Below are positions 50,602 to 59,442 of a stretch of 64,000 nucleotides of DNA, in pieces. The notes beneath the pieces are model-generated. The model did no database searches. It had not been told where the DNA came from and was given only the letters and a program-made list of their open reading frames with translations. This stretch comes from Sphingomonas faeni (GTDB lineage: Bacteria > Pseudomonadota > Alphaproteobacteria > Sphingomonadales > Sphingomonadaceae), in NCBI RefSeq assembly GCF_030817315.1, contig NZ_JAUSZF010000001.1, positions 64,501-128,500 on the forward strand, given 5' to 3'. Position 1 is the stretch's first letter. Each line of letters begins with the position of its first letter. Position numbers and translations under genes: made by a program.

Positions 50602-51216
50602 ATGACGCTGACGCTATACACCAACCCGATGTCGCGAGGCCGTATCGCGCGGTGGATGCTCGAAGAGGTCGACGCCGAGTATGACACCATCCTCCTCGAC
50701 TACGCCTCGACGATGAAGGCCGAGCCGTTCCTGTCGATCAACCCGATGGGCAAGGTCCCGACGATCGTCCAGAACGGCCAGACCGTCACCGAATGCGCCG
50801 CGATCTGCGCCTATCTGGCCGAGGCGTTCCCCGACGCCGATCTCGCACCGAACTCCGACGAACGCGCCGCCTATTACCGCTGGCTGTTCTACGCCGCCGG
50901 CCCGCTCGAGGCCGCAATCACCAACCGCTCGCTCGGCGTCGTGCCCACCGACAGCCAGCAGCGCATGATCGGCTATGGCAGCTACGACACCGCCGTCGAC
51001 GTGCTGGAGAAAGCGGTCGCCGCGCATGACCACATCGCCGGAAATCGCTTCACCGCCGCCGACGTCTATGTTGGATCGCAGGTCATCTGGGGCCTGCAAT
51101 TCGGCTCGCTCCCCGACCGCCCGGCGTTCGCCGACTATGCCGATAGGTTGAAGGCACGCCCAGCCTATGCGCGCGCCGGCGCACTGGACGATGCGCTGAT
51201 CCCGGTCGCTGCGTAA
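50602..51216 (+). CDS. Glutathione S-transferase family protein
   Basis: 204 aa from ATG 50602. Thioredoxin-like N-terminal domain (LTLYTNPMSRGRIARWMLEE, INPMGKVPTIV, TECAAICAYLAEAFP) and a helical C-terminal domain (FTAADVYVGSQVIWG). The Ser of the PMSRG segment is the likely activating residue. Substrate unknown. Confidence 0.92.
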   Translation: MTLTLYTNPMSRGRIARWMLEEVDAEYDTILLDYASTMKAEPFLSINPMGKVPTIVQNGQTVTECAAICAYLAEAFPDADLAPNSDERAAYYRWLFYAAGPLEAAITNRSLGVVPTDSQQRMIGYGSYDTAVDVLEKAVAAHDHIAGNRFTAADVYVGSQVIWGLQFGSLPDRPAFADYADRLKARPAYARAGALDDALIPVAA

Positions 51217-51553
51217 GAGCGAGCGACCCGCCAACCAAACCCGTCATCCTGACGAAAGTCAGGACCCAGGATACCAGAAGTTAGCCTCAATGGCTCTGGG
51301 TCCTGACTTTCGTAAGGATGACGGCGTAGGTTGGAACGAACCGAGCGGCATGGATCGGTTTCCTAGAGAGCCGGTTCATGCCGCACGACAGATGCCTCGG
51401 ACCCATTCCCTCTCCCATCGGGGAGAGGGAGAGACGCCGAAGGCGGCGATAGGTGAGGGCAAGCCAAACAGGGCGACGTAATGGAGCAGGCGAACCCCAT
51501 CACTCGCCTCAGTCAGCAACAAAAAAGCGCTAACCGTGTCTCAAAATCCCGGA
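51217..51553. other. Intergenic region with repeats
   Basis: About 340 bases between convergent GST and thioredoxin-like genes. It holds a family C palindrome (51242-51322) and a half copy of family F (about 51409-51468). No gene seen. Confidence 0.6.
51242..51322. repeat. Paired-hairpin palindrome, family C
   Basis: CGTCATCCTGACGAAAGTCAGG and an inverted copy with one change (CGTAAGGATGACG). Confidence 0.85.
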
Positions 51554-52081
51554 TCAGGCCGCCCACTTCGCCAACCAGTTCGCCAACACCTGAGGCCCCA
51601 TCGACCGAGCATCCGCCAGCTCGGTCTCATGCCCAGCGTTTAGCAACCGATTGCTCCGTGGATCGACAACCAGCACCGCCGGCACGCCCTTGAGCCGCCC
51701 CTTGATACCGTAACCCGCCGCGATCTGCCCGTTCTTGTCGAACCGGCCGATGTCGACCGTCACCACTACGAACTTGCTGTCGACGAAGCGCTTCATCTCC
51801 GGCAAGTCGATCGTCCCCGCGAGCAGGCGGCAATCGAGGCACCAGTTGCCGCCGAGATCGATCAGCAACCGCTTGTGCGTCTTCAGCGCACGTGCCCGCG
51901 CGGCGGCAACCTGCGCGTTGGCGTTGGCCAACTCATTATACGGCAGCGGCAAAGGCTGGGGCAGCTTGTCGAAGCTCGTCGTATTCACATGCGGCGCCAC
52001 CACCTTCGCACGGGGAGCGGCAGGGGCCGCCACCGCGGTGGCGAGCAGGGCAAGCGCGGCGATACGGCGCATCGACATCAT
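51554..52081 (-). CDS. Thioredoxin-family protein, secreted
   Basis: 175 aa. Signal peptide (MRRIAALALLATAVAAPAAP). The active-site motif WCLDC lies in LLIDLGGNWCLDCRLL; the cis-Pro region is KGVPAVLVVD. A DsbD-gamma/thioredoxin_7-like fold; probably a periplasmic disulfide reductase. The start ATG 52081 overlaps the helicase stop by four bases, so it is translated from the helicase transcript. Confidence 0.86.
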   Translation of the reverse strand: MMSMRRIAALALLATAVAAPAAPRAKVVAPHVNTTSFDKLPQPLPLPYNELANANAQVAAARARALKTHKRLLIDLGGNWCLDCRLLAGTIDLPEMKRFVDSKFVVVTVDIGRFDKNGQIAAGYGIKGRLKGVPAVLVVDPRSNRLLNAGHETELADARSMGPQVLANWLAKWAA

Positions 52082-53742
52082 TCATATCCTCCGATCACGG
52101 CATTCAGGAAGCTCGGGAATGGTCCGTTCCAGCCATCCGCCGGCGTATCGGCGACCGGTTGGCGGCGACCCCCGGTTGGATCCGCAGGAATGCGCTCCGT
52201 CCGTGGCGGCTCGACCTTTGCCGCTTCCGAACGAACAGCTTGCGAGCGAACCGGTTCCAACCCCGCAGGCACCGCACGAACCGGTTCCACATGCGCGGGT
52301 TCAACTTGCACCGGCTCGACCCGCGCCTGCTCCGCAACGCGCGGTTTCACCGCGGGCACGGGCTCGTCGATCGGCGTACGCTCCCAGCGCGGACGCTTGG
52401 CCGCCGCAACGGGCTCCGCCGCAGCCAGCACTTCGGCGACGATCGCCGGGGCCACCGTATCCGCCCGCGGCACCCGCCGCGTACGTGGCCGATCCGACTC
52501 CTCGGCAACCGCCGCCGCAACCGGCACCGGCGTAAACGTCTCGGACCGCGCCCCACGACGCGGCCGGGCGCGCCGCGCCGTGCCTTCGTCTTCGGTCACG
52601 GCAGGAACCGCGGCAGCCTTGGGCTCGGCGCCCTTCAAGCGCTCGATCGTCTGCCCGGTAAGCTTCTCGATATTAACGATATTCTCGGCATCGTCCGGCG
52701 CGACGAACGTGTACGCCGTCCCCGTCGCCCCGGCGCGACCCGTACGCCCGATCCGGTGAACATAGTCGTCCGGATGCCACGGCGCGTCGTAGTTGAACAC
52801 CGTCGACACGCCCTTGATGTCGAGCCCGCGCGCCGCGACGTCGGAGGCAACGAGGATCGTCACAGCGCCCGTCTTGAACAGTTCCAGCTCGGCCAGTCGC
52901 TGCGGCTGCTCCATGTCGCCGTGGATCTCGCCCGACTTGTAGCCCGCCTGCTTCAGCACCTTGTTGAGGTCGCGCACCGTCGTCTTGCGGTTGCAGAAGA
53001 TGATCGCGTTGGTCACCTCGTCCTGCGCAAGAATCCGACGCAGCGTGTCGCGCTTGGCGGTCTGGCTCGGCACCGGCACCAGATACTGCTTGATGTTGAG
53101 GTTGGTCGACGCCGGGCGCGACACCTCGATCGTCTTGGGATTGGTCAGGAACTTGTCCGCCAGCTTCTTGATCGGCGGCGGCATCGTCGCCGAGAACAGC
53201 AGCGTCTGGCGCTGCTTCGGCAGCTTGGTGCAGATTTCCTCGATGTCGGGGATGAAGCCCATGTCGAGCATCCGGTCCGCCTCGTCGATCACCAGCAGCG
53301 AACAGCCGTTGAGCATGATCTTGCCGCGCCCGAACAGGTCCATCAGCCGGCCCGGCGTTGCGATCAGGACGTCGACGCCCTTCTCGAGCGCCGCGAGCTG
53401 GTCGCCCATCGACACGCCACCGATCAGCAGCGCCATCGAGAGGTTCGAATTGACGCCGTATTTCTCGAAATTCTCCGCCACCTGCGCGGCGAGTTCGCGC
53501 GTCGGCTCGAGGATCAGCGAGCGCGGCATCCGCGCGCGGCTACGGCCATGCGCGAGAATGTCGATCATCGGCAGCACGAACGACGCGGTCTTGCCGGTGC
53601 CCGTCTGGGCGATACCGATGATGTCGCGCATCATCAGCACCGACGGGATCGCGCCGGCCTGGATCGGGGTCGGCTCGGTATAGCCGGAGTCGGTGACTGC
53701 CTTGAGCAGTTCGTCGGAGAGGCCGAGATCGGCAAAACTCAT
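52078..53742 (-). CDS. DEAD-box RNA helicase (RhlE-like)
   Basis: 554 aa from ATG 53742. Complete motif set: Q motif (YTEPTPIQAGAIP), AQTGTGKT, PTRELAAQ, VIDEADRMLDMGF, SATMPP and HRIGRTGRAG. After about residue 375 a long low-complexity tail rich in Val/Glu/Pro/Ala/Arg contains an imperfect xVEPV repeat, probably disordered and RNA-binding. Residues before 53742 in the frame are not conserved. Confidence 0.94.
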   Translation of the reverse strand: MSFADLGLSDELLKAVTDSGYTEPTPIQAGAIPSVLMMRDIIGIAQTGTGKTASFVLPMIDILAHGRSRARMPRSLILEPTRELAAQVAENFEKYGVNSNLSMALLIGGVSMGDQLAALEKGVDVLIATPGRLMDLFGRGKIMLNGCSLLVIDEADRMLDMGFIPDIEEICTKLPKQRQTLLFSATMPPPIKKLADKFLTNPKTIEVSRPASTNLNIKQYLVPVPSQTAKRDTLRRILAQDEVTNAIIFCNRKTTVRDLNKVLKQAGYKSGEIHGDMEQPQRLAELELFKTGAVTILVASDVAARGLDIKGVSTVFNYDAPWHPDDYVHRIGRTGRAGATGTAYTFVAPDDAENIVNIEKLTGQTIERLKGAEPKAAAVPAVTEDEGTARRARPRRGARSETFTPVPVAAAVAEESDRPRTRRVPRADTVAPAIVAEVLAAAEPVAAAKRPRWERTPIDEPVPAVKPRVAEQARVEPVQVEPAHVEPVRAVPAGLEPVRSQAVRSEAAKVEPPRTERIPADPTGGRRQPVADTPADGWNGPFPSFLNAVIGGYE

Positions 53743-54041
53743 GCAAATGTCCGGTAAATAGAGGGTGAAATGCACTGCCCTCAAGCGTTCCGGCGCTCGC
53801 CGATTTAGCGACAAATGTCAAGGAAACGCGGTGAATCGAGTGCGGGAAGGGGGTGTTTCAGCCAATCCACCCACCATGATCGCTCACGCCACCACGATCA
53901 CACGTCATTCCCGCGAACGCGGGAACCCATATTGGCTGGCGTTGCAGCATGATCGCCAAGCTCAGAGGATATGGGTCCCCGCCTGCGCGGGGATGACGAT
54001 AGGTGCGGTGTGTTGTCGTGCAGCACCCTGCATTCCAACCG
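53743..54041. other. Intergenic region with palindrome
   Basis: About 300 bases upstream of the helicase. It should hold the helicase promoter and contains the palindrome at 53903-53998. No gene seen. Confidence 0.55.
53903..53998. repeat. Paired-hairpin palindrome, family C-like
   Basis: CGTCATTCCCGCGAACGCGGGA and inverted copy GTCCCCGCCTGCGCGGGGATGACG. Confidence 0.82.
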
Positions 54042-54554
54042 CTACTTCTTCACGCGCAAGCTCTTGAACCCATCGATCTCGCAGCGCGCACCCGATCGCA
54101 TCCGGATCGCATCGCGGTCCTTGCAGATCATCCCGTCCGCGCCCGGCCGCAGATAGAAACCCGAATAATAATCGAGCGGCTTGCAATCGCCGTCCAGCCG
54201 CGCGCGCAGTCGCGTGGTGTCGTCCATCACCAGGTCGACCGCGCCGTCCTTGTTGAGCATCGCGCCGGCGATCTCGTCGACCGCGATGCATTTGGGGCCC
54301 TTGTGCTCCTTCCATTCGCGTGGCGGCGCGTAGGTGCGGACGGGAGCCCGGCTCATCCGGGGTACGCGGATGATGATGCGTTCGTGGATGGAGACCTGCG
54401 CGACTTGCAGACCGTCGAGCTTGAACCCCGGCGACGGCACGTTGCGCCCCCCTGCAGCGAAGGCGTCTGCAGCGAAGGGGCCTGCAGCAAAGGCGCCCGC
54501 AGCGAACGGGCCCGCGAGCGCGAGCAGGGTGGCGGGGATCGCGGGGTGAATCAT
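54042..54554 (-). CDS. Hypothetical secreted protein with repeat in signal region
   Basis: 170 aa. The N-terminal hydrophobic stretch contains four copies of a 15-base unit (54454-54513) giving the repeating pattern AAGPFAAGAF. The mature part has HERIIIRVPRMSRAPV, WKEHKGPKCIAVDEIAGAM and DGDCKPLDYYSGFYLRPGADG, with Cys pairs that could form disulfides. Family unknown; resembles small periplasmic proteins of sphingomonads. Confidence 0.65.
   Translation of the reverse strand: MIHPAIPATLLALAGPFAAGAFAAGPFAADAFAAGGRNVPSPGFKLDGLQVAQVSIHERIIIRVPRMSRAPVRTYAPPREWKEHKGPKCIAVDEIAGAMLNKDGAVDLVMDDTTRLRARLDGDCKPLDYYSGFYLRPGADGMICKDRDAIRMRSGARCEIDGFKSLRVKK
54454..54513 (-). repeat. 15-bp tandem repeat x4 inside a coding region
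   Basis: Units GCAGCGAAGGCGTCT, GCAGCGAAGGGGCCT, GCAGCAAAGGCGCCC, GCAGCGAACGGGCCC. In frame, so copy changes would add or remove five residues. Confidence 0.85.
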
Positions 54555-54630
54555 GCTGGCTGGATCATGCTGACGTAACCGTTAGGGCCAATCGTTGAAC
54601 GCGCGATGAATTTTGTCTAGCGCTTCGTTC

Positions 54631-56124
54631 GTGCCCGAAATTCAGACAGCAACCCTGACGCCTTCGCAAGTCGCCCTGACGCCTTCGCAAGCTTTAATGT
54701 TGGCCGCGCTCGCACCGCATCTCGATGCCAAGGCGATCGTGACCGACCTCGCCGATATCGATCCCTGGCTGCACGACTGGCGCGGCCGGTTCCACGGCGC
54801 CGCGCCCGCGCTGCTCGCGCCGACCTCGACCGCGGAAGTCGCGCTGATCGTCAAGGCCGCCGCCGAGCACCGCGTGCCGCTGGTGGCGCAAGGCGGCAAC
54901 ACCTCGATGGTCGGCGGCGCGACCGCCCCCGCGGACGGTAGCGCGCTGATCCTGTCGCTCCGCCGCATGAACACTATCCGCAGCCTCGACACCGAAGCCG
55001 GGCTCGCGATCGCCGAGGCAGGCGTGATCCTCGCCGACCTCGACGGCACCGCGCAAGGGCAGGGGTGGCGCTTCCCCCTGACGCTAGGCGCGCGCGGCAC
55101 AGCGACGATCGGCGGGCTCGTCTCGACCAACGCCGGCGGCACGCAGGTGCTCAAGTTCGGCACGATGCGCGGCCTCGTCGCAGGCGTCGAGGCGGTGCTC
55201 GCAGACGGCACCATCCACGACGGCCTGTCCGCGCTCAAGAAAGACAACCGCGGCTACGACATCGATCAGCTCTTCATCGGCGCGGAGGGCACGCTGGCGA
55301 TCGTCACCGCCGCCACGCTTCGCCTAGCGCCCGCAATTGCCGCACGAGGCACCGCCTGGGTCGGGGTCGTGTCTCCCCAGGCCGCGCTGCAACTCCTGCG
55401 CACGATGCAGGCCCGAACCGACGCGATCGAAAGCTTCGAGATACTCCCCGCCGAATCGCTCGATGCCGCCATCGCGCATCTCCCGAACGCCCGCGCGCCG
55501 CTTGCCGGCCGCCACCCCTGGCACCTCCTGATCGAAGCGACCTCGGCCACCACCGAAGGTGAATCCCCCAGCGCGCTCCTCGAACGCCTGCTCGGCAAAG
55601 CCCTTGAAGACGGCGCGATTGAAGACGCAACGATCGCCACCAGCGAAGCCCAGTCCACCGCGTTCTGGCTCCTCCGAGACTCGCTCTCCGCCGCCGAACG
55701 CGCACTCGGCCCCGCAACGCAGCACGACATCTCGATCCCGGTCGAGACGATGCCGCGCTTCATGATCGAGGCGGCGGCGGCGTGTGACGCGCGTTTCCCC
55801 GGGACGCACGCGAGCGGTTTTGGCCATCTCGGCGACGGCAACGTCCATTTCCACGTCCGCGCTGCGCCCGGCACCGATCCCGCCCGCTGGTATGCCGAGG
55901 ACGCGCCGGTCGTCACCCGCTTCGTCGGCGATCTCGTCACGGCGGCCGGTGGTTCGATCTCGGCGGAGCACGGCATCGGCCAGATGAAGCGCGACGAACT
56001 CGAACGCCTGTCGTCTCCCGCCCGCATGACTGCGCTCCGGGCGATCAAGTCCGCGCTCGATCCGCTCGGCATCCTCAACCCCGGAAAGCTCGTCACACTT
56101 GCACGCCCGCCCGGCGCACCATAG
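54631..56124 (+). CDS. FAD-binding oxidase (D-2-hydroxyacid / D-2-hydroxyglutarate dehydrogenase type)
   Basis: About 497 aa. FAD_binding_4 region VAQGGNTSMVGGA and LTLGARGTATIGGLVSTNAGG; FAD-oxidase C domain with HASGFGHLGDGNVHFHVR (metal/substrate His) and SISAEHGIGQMKRDEL. Oxidises a D-2-hydroxyacid such as 2-hydroxyglutarate or lactate. The N-terminus has a 21-base duplication (LTPSQVA LTPSQAL). GTG 54631 is a guess; TTG 54613 is also in frame, and neither has a good ribosome-binding site. Confidence 0.9.
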   Translation: MPEIQTATLTPSQVALTPSQALMLAALAPHLDAKAIVTDLADIDPWLHDWRGRFHGAAPALLAPTSTAEVALIVKAAAEHRVPLVAQGGNTSMVGGATAPADGSALILSLRRMNTIRSLDTEAGLAIAEAGVILADLDGTAQGQGWRFPLTLGARGTATIGGLVSTNAGGTQVLKFGTMRGLVAGVEAVLADGTIHDGLSALKKDNRGYDIDQLFIGAEGTLAIVTAATLRLAPAIAARGTAWVGVVSPQAALQLLRTMQARTDAIESFEILPAESLDAAIAHLPNARAPLAGRHPWHLLIEATSATTEGESPSALLERLLGKALEDGAIEDATIATSEAQSTAFWLLRDSLSAAERALGPATQHDISIPVETMPRFMIEAAAACDARFPGTHASGFGHLGDGNVHFHVRAAPGTDPARWYAEDAPVVTRFVGDLVTAAGGSISAEHGIGQMKRDELERLSSPARMTALRAIKSALDPLGILNPGKLVTLARPPGAP

Positions 56125-56138
56125 AGCCTCGCCCCAAT

Positions 56139-56156
56139 CGGTGGCATGAGCCACCG
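56139..56156. terminator. Hairpin between FAD oxidase and SapC
   Basis: CGGTGGC-ATGA-GCCACCG, short and without U-tract. Confidence 0.35.
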
Positions 56157-56186
56157 GCATTTCGACCGACCGATCCGGAGAGTAAA

Positions 56187-56972
56187 ATGGCCAGCACCGC
56201 CCAGCTTCCGCTTTTCTATAATGGCCTCGAGCCGCTTTCGAGCGACACGCACGCGAACTACAAGGTCCGCCCGCAGGACAGCGCGCCGTTCCTGGTCGGC
56301 CAGCATGCGATCCCGATCACCGTCGACGAATTTCCGCTGGTCCAGCGCCACATGCCGATCGTTTTCTCGGTCGGTGACGACGCCATCCCGCTCGCGCTGA
56401 TGGGCCTGAACGAGGGCGTCAACGTGTTCGTCGGCGAGGACGGCAGGTTGACCGAGAACACCTTCTACGTCCCGGCCTACGTTCGCCGTTACCCGTACAT
56501 GCTCGCGCGCCTTCACCCCGACGCACAGGAGCTGTCGCTTTGCTTCGACCCCACGTCGCAGGCGCTCGGCGAATTCGAGGAGGGCGATGCGCTGTTCGAG
56601 AACGGCCAGCCGACCGAGCTGACCAAGAACATCCTCGGCTTCAACGAATCGTTCGAACAGGCCGGCGCGCGCACGCAGAACTTCATGAACGAGCTGCGCG
56701 AACTCGAGCTGCTGATGGACGGCGAAGTCACGATCCAGCCCGACGGCGCCGACCAGCCGTTCGTCTATCGCGGCTTCCAGATGATCAACGAAGAGAAGCT
56801 GATCGATCTGCGCGGCGATGCGCTCCGCAAGATGAGCAAGTCGGGCATGCTGCCTCTGCTCTACGCTCACCTGTTCTCGCTGTCGCTGATGCGCGACATC
56901 TTCGCGCGTCAGGCGCAGCTCGGCATGACCCCGCAGCAGCAGATGCCGGCCCCGGCGCAGTTCAACGTCTGA
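56187..56972 (+). CDS. SapC family protein
   Basis: 261 aa. PLFYNGLEPLSSDTHANYK at the N-terminus and FVPAY-like FYVPAYVRRYPYMLA with LHPDAQELSLCFD are SapC family landmarks; EEKLIDLRGDALRKM and LPLLYAHLFSL follow. The first member was described near S-layer genes in Campylobacter; in alphaproteobacteria function is unknown and it often sits by TonB receptors and tryptophan halogenases. CCGGAGAG precedes the ATG. Confidence 0.9.
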   Translation: MASTAQLPLFYNGLEPLSSDTHANYKVRPQDSAPFLVGQHAIPITVDEFPLVQRHMPIVFSVGDDAIPLALMGLNEGVNVFVGEDGRLTENTFYVPAYVRRYPYMLARLHPDAQELSLCFDPTSQALGEFEEGDALFENGQPTELTKNILGFNESFEQAGARTQNFMNELRELELLMDGEVTIQPDGADQPFVYRGFQMINEEKLIDLRGDALRKMSKSGMLPLLYAHLFSLSLMRDIFARQAQLGMTPQQQMPAPAQFNV

Positions 56973-57004
56973 TCATCGTCCGCCTGTAATGTGAGGAAGT
57001 AAGC

Positions 57005-57565
57005 ATGGCAGCGCACGATCGTCCGGATCGCTACTCGTCGGATCGCTATTCGAGGGTAGCGATCTGGTTTCACTGGACGATCGCGCTGCTGGTCATCCTC
57101 AACCTCGCGGTCGGGTTGCTGCACGATTCGGTGCCGGCGCTGCGCAGCTGGATGGGCGCGCACAAGGCGCTAGGCCTCGCGATACTGGCGCTGACCCTGG
57201 CACGGATAGCGTGGCGGCTGGCACACCGGCCGCCGCCGCTTCCCGCGCGTACCCCGGTATGGGAGCGCGCGCTCGCGCATGGCTCGCACACAATGCTGTA
57301 CGTCCTGATGCTCGCCATGCCGTTGACGGGCTGGATGATGGTATCGGGCGGCAAGCCCGGCGCTGTGAGCATCTTCGGCCTGTTCGACGTTCCGTATCTG
57401 CCGGTGTCGAAGGCGACCGGGCATCTCGGTCACAGCGCGCACGGCGTGCTCGGCTGGGTAATGCTTGCACTGGTCGTGCTGCACATCGCCGCCGCGCTGC
57501 GCCATCACCTGCTGCTTCGCGATACCGTTCTGACCCGGATTGCGCCGGTGCTTCACCGTCGGTGA
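57005..57565 (+). CDS. Cytochrome b561
   Basis: 186 aa, four transmembrane helices. Haem ligands: AIWFHWTIALLVI in helix 1, MGAHKALGL in helix 2 and GHLGHSAHGVLGW plus LHIAAALRHHLL in helices 3-4. Di-haem prokaryotic b561 acting as a ubiquinol:oxygen or peroxide electron carrier. A direct repeat (CGGATCGCTA...TCGGATCGCTA) lies at the 5' end of the gene. Confidence 0.93.
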   Translation: MAAHDRPDRYSSDRYSRVAIWFHWTIALLVILNLAVGLLHDSVPALRSWMGAHKALGLAILALTLARIAWRLAHRPPPLPARTPVWERALAHGSHTMLYVLMLAMPLTGWMMVSGGKPGAVSIFGLFDVPYLPVSKATGHLGHSAHGVLGWVMLALVVLHIAAALRHHLLLRDTVLTRIAPVLHRR

Positions 57566-57618
57566 TACGATCGACCCCGCATGCCCGCAAAAATATTTGG
57601 TGTGCGATGCAGCAAGGG

Positions 57619-57649
57619 TTGAACCAAAACGGCGCTCACCCATTTAGAT
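57619..57649 (+). promoter_or_regulatory. Candidate sigma70-type promoter of the sRNA
   Basis: TTGAAC at 57619-57624 and TTTAGA at 57643-57648 with 18-base spacing; predicted start near 57655. Confidence 0.5.
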
Positions 57650-57652
57650 CCT

Positions 57653-57760
57653 GTACGGCATCGTGCCCCCCCCTTTCGCGGCGCCGTACGGTACGCTTCT
57701 AGCGTACCTCCTCCCTGAACCTAGGCCACTCCGTGCGACACGCACGGGGTGGTTTTTTTT
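57653..57760 (+). ncRNA. Candidate small RNA with CCUCCUCCC motif
   Basis: About 108 nt between cytochrome b561 and the antiporter gene. First stem GTACGGC/GCCGTAC (57653-57659 with 57683-57689), second hairpin GGTACGC-TTCTA-GCGTACC (57690-57708), then a single-stranded CCTCCTCCC (57707-57715, partly overlapping the stem), and a terminator hairpin with eight T. An exposed CCUCCUCCC is the hallmark of alphaproteobacterial anti-Shine-Dalgarno sRNAs (CcsR/alpha-r14, and related C-rich loops in MmgR/SuhB). Family membership is inference. It could alternatively be the structured leader of the antiporter. Confidence 0.65.
57726..57760 (+). terminator. Rho-independent terminator of the sRNA
   Basis: CCACTCCGTGCG-ACA-CGCACGGGGTGG, 12-bp stem with one G-U pair, followed by eight T. 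The best terminator in the window. Confidence 0.92.
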
Positions 57761-57805
57761 GACCTGCGCGGTGGGGCGGGCCCGTCCACGTCTCCCACCC
57801 GTTGC

Positions 57806-59359
57806 GTGCCCGTGGAATTATTCGAAAGCCTCGACGCGATCCTGCTCGCCGCGCTGGTCCTGCTGGTCCTCGCGCGCAAGTTGAACGTACCGTATCCGAC
57901 CTTGCTGGCGGCGGCCGGTCTCGGTTTTGCGATCCTGCCGTTCGCGCCCAAGATCACGGTGGAGCCGCATCTCGCGCTGGCGCTGTTCATCGCCCCGGCA
58001 CTGCTGCATGCCGCGTATCACACCAGTCCGCGCGCACTCCGACGCCATTGGTTCCCGCTACTGTCCCTCGCCGTGTTCGCCGTACTCGTCACCGCTGGCA
58101 CGGTTGCGTTTGTCGGCGTGACGCTGGGCGGACTACCGCTCGCCGCTGCGTTCGCGCTTGGAGCGATCGTCGCGCCCCCAGACGCCGCCGCATCGGAAGC
58201 GGTGCTCGGCGAGGTCGGCATTCCGCGTCGCGGCCTGTTGCTGCTTCAGGGTGAGAGCCTCCTCAACGACGCCACTGCACTTTTGTTGTTCGGGCTTGCG
58301 GTCGCGTTCGCGACGCATTCCGACACGCCGGTGACACCCCTTGCGTTAGCGGCTGCGGTGCCCGGCGGGATCGTGTTCGGAGCCTTGGCGTCGTGGCTCT
58401 ACCTGCGCGTTGTGCCGCTGTTCGCAGGCACGCTGGGCGCAAGTCTGGCCGATTTCGCGGTGACGTTCGGGATCTGGCTGCTGGCCGAGCGGCTGCATAT
58501 CTCGCCGGTGCTTGCGGTCGTCACGTTCGGGATGATCGTGTCGCAGCGTCGCCCGATAGGCCAACCCGCGCGTGACCGATTGCAGAGCGCGGCAGTCTGG
58601 TCTGCGGCGGTGCTTGTCCTCAACATCATCGCGTTTGCGTTGATGGGGCTGCAATCGCGCGACGTGCTGGTCGGCCTGCCCGCCGCACAGCGCTGGCCGG
58701 CGATCGGGTTCGCCGGCGCGGTCCTTGCAACCGTGCTGGTGACGCGCGTCGCGTGGGTGTTCTTCGTGCGGTTCGTGGAGGGCGTGATCGCCGATCGCTA
58801 CGCGCCGTCCTGGTTGCCCAAGCCGCCGCCGTGGAACGCGTCGATGATCCTCTCCTGGTCGGGCATGCGCGGCCTGCTGACGCTGGCGACCGCGTTCGCG
58901 CTGCCGCGTTCGGTGCCGGGCCGCGACCTGATCGTGCTTGCCGCGTTCGGCGTCGTGATCGGTACGCTCGTGCTGCAAGGGCTCACGCTCGGCCCGCTGA
59001 TCCGCCGCCTCAATCTCGGCGCGGATACCGGGCTGGCCGACGAGATCGCGCCCGCTCGCAAGCGGCTGATCGACGTAGGTCTCGCGGTCCTGCCGGCGCG
59101 AGAAGGCAAGGCGGCGGACGCCCTGCGCTTCCGTTACGGCGCGGCGGGCAAGGTCACTGCCGAGGCCGACGATCCGCAGGCTACCTCCGAATTCGACGAA
59201 CTCCACCTCGAGATGATCGCCTGCCAGCGTGTCGTGCTCCACGAAATGCGCGACAAGGGTGAGGTGGCCGAGGACGTCTATCGCCGCCTTCAGGAGGAGC
59301 TCGACTGGGCGGAGGTCGACGCGCGCGCGTTCGGAGACAATATCCTCACCGCGACCTGA
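57806..59359 (+). CDS. CPA1-family Na+/H+ antiporter
   Basis: About 517 aa from GTG 57806; GTG 57812 is also possible, and the frame to 57749 runs through the terminator. Roughly twelve transmembrane helices. VAPPDAAASEAVL and GESLLNDATALLLF are the conserved acidic motifs of CPA1 exchangers, and SWSGMRGLLTLATA the Arg-containing helix. The C-terminal 110 residues form a hydrophilic cytoplasmic tail with a helical end. Exchanges Na+ or K+ for H+. Confidence 0.92.
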   Translation: MPVELFESLDAILLAALVLLVLARKLNVPYPTLLAAAGLGFAILPFAPKITVEPHLALALFIAPALLHAAYHTSPRALRRHWFPLLSLAVFAVLVTAGTVAFVGVTLGGLPLAAAFALGAIVAPPDAAASEAVLGEVGIPRRGLLLLQGESLLNDATALLLFGLAVAFATHSDTPVTPLALAAAVPGGIVFGALASWLYLRVVPLFAGTLGASLADFAVTFGIWLLAERLHISPVLAVVTFGMIVSQRRPIGQPARDRLQSAAVWSAAVLVLNIIAFALMGLQSRDVLVGLPAAQRWPAIGFAGAVLATVLVTRVAWVFFVRFVEGVIADRYAPSWLPKPPPWNASMILSWSGMRGLLTLATAFALPRSVPGRDLIVLAAFGVVIGTLVLQGLTLGPLIRRLNLGADTGLADEIAPARKRLIDVGLAVLPAREGKAADALRFRYGAAGKVTAEADDPQATSEFDELHLEMIACQRVVLHEMRDKGEVAEDVYRRLQEELDWAEVDARAFGDNILTAT

Positions 59360-59442
59360 AGGCGTGCGGGGAACATCGGCACGCGCTACGCAGTTTGAAG
59401 GAACCACCGTAGAAAGGGTCGATCCATGTCCGAGGCGTCTTC

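Noticed and set aside
57749..57805. GTG 57749 as start of the antiporter
   Set aside because: It would translate the terminator stem and its T-tract; the conserved region starts after 57806.
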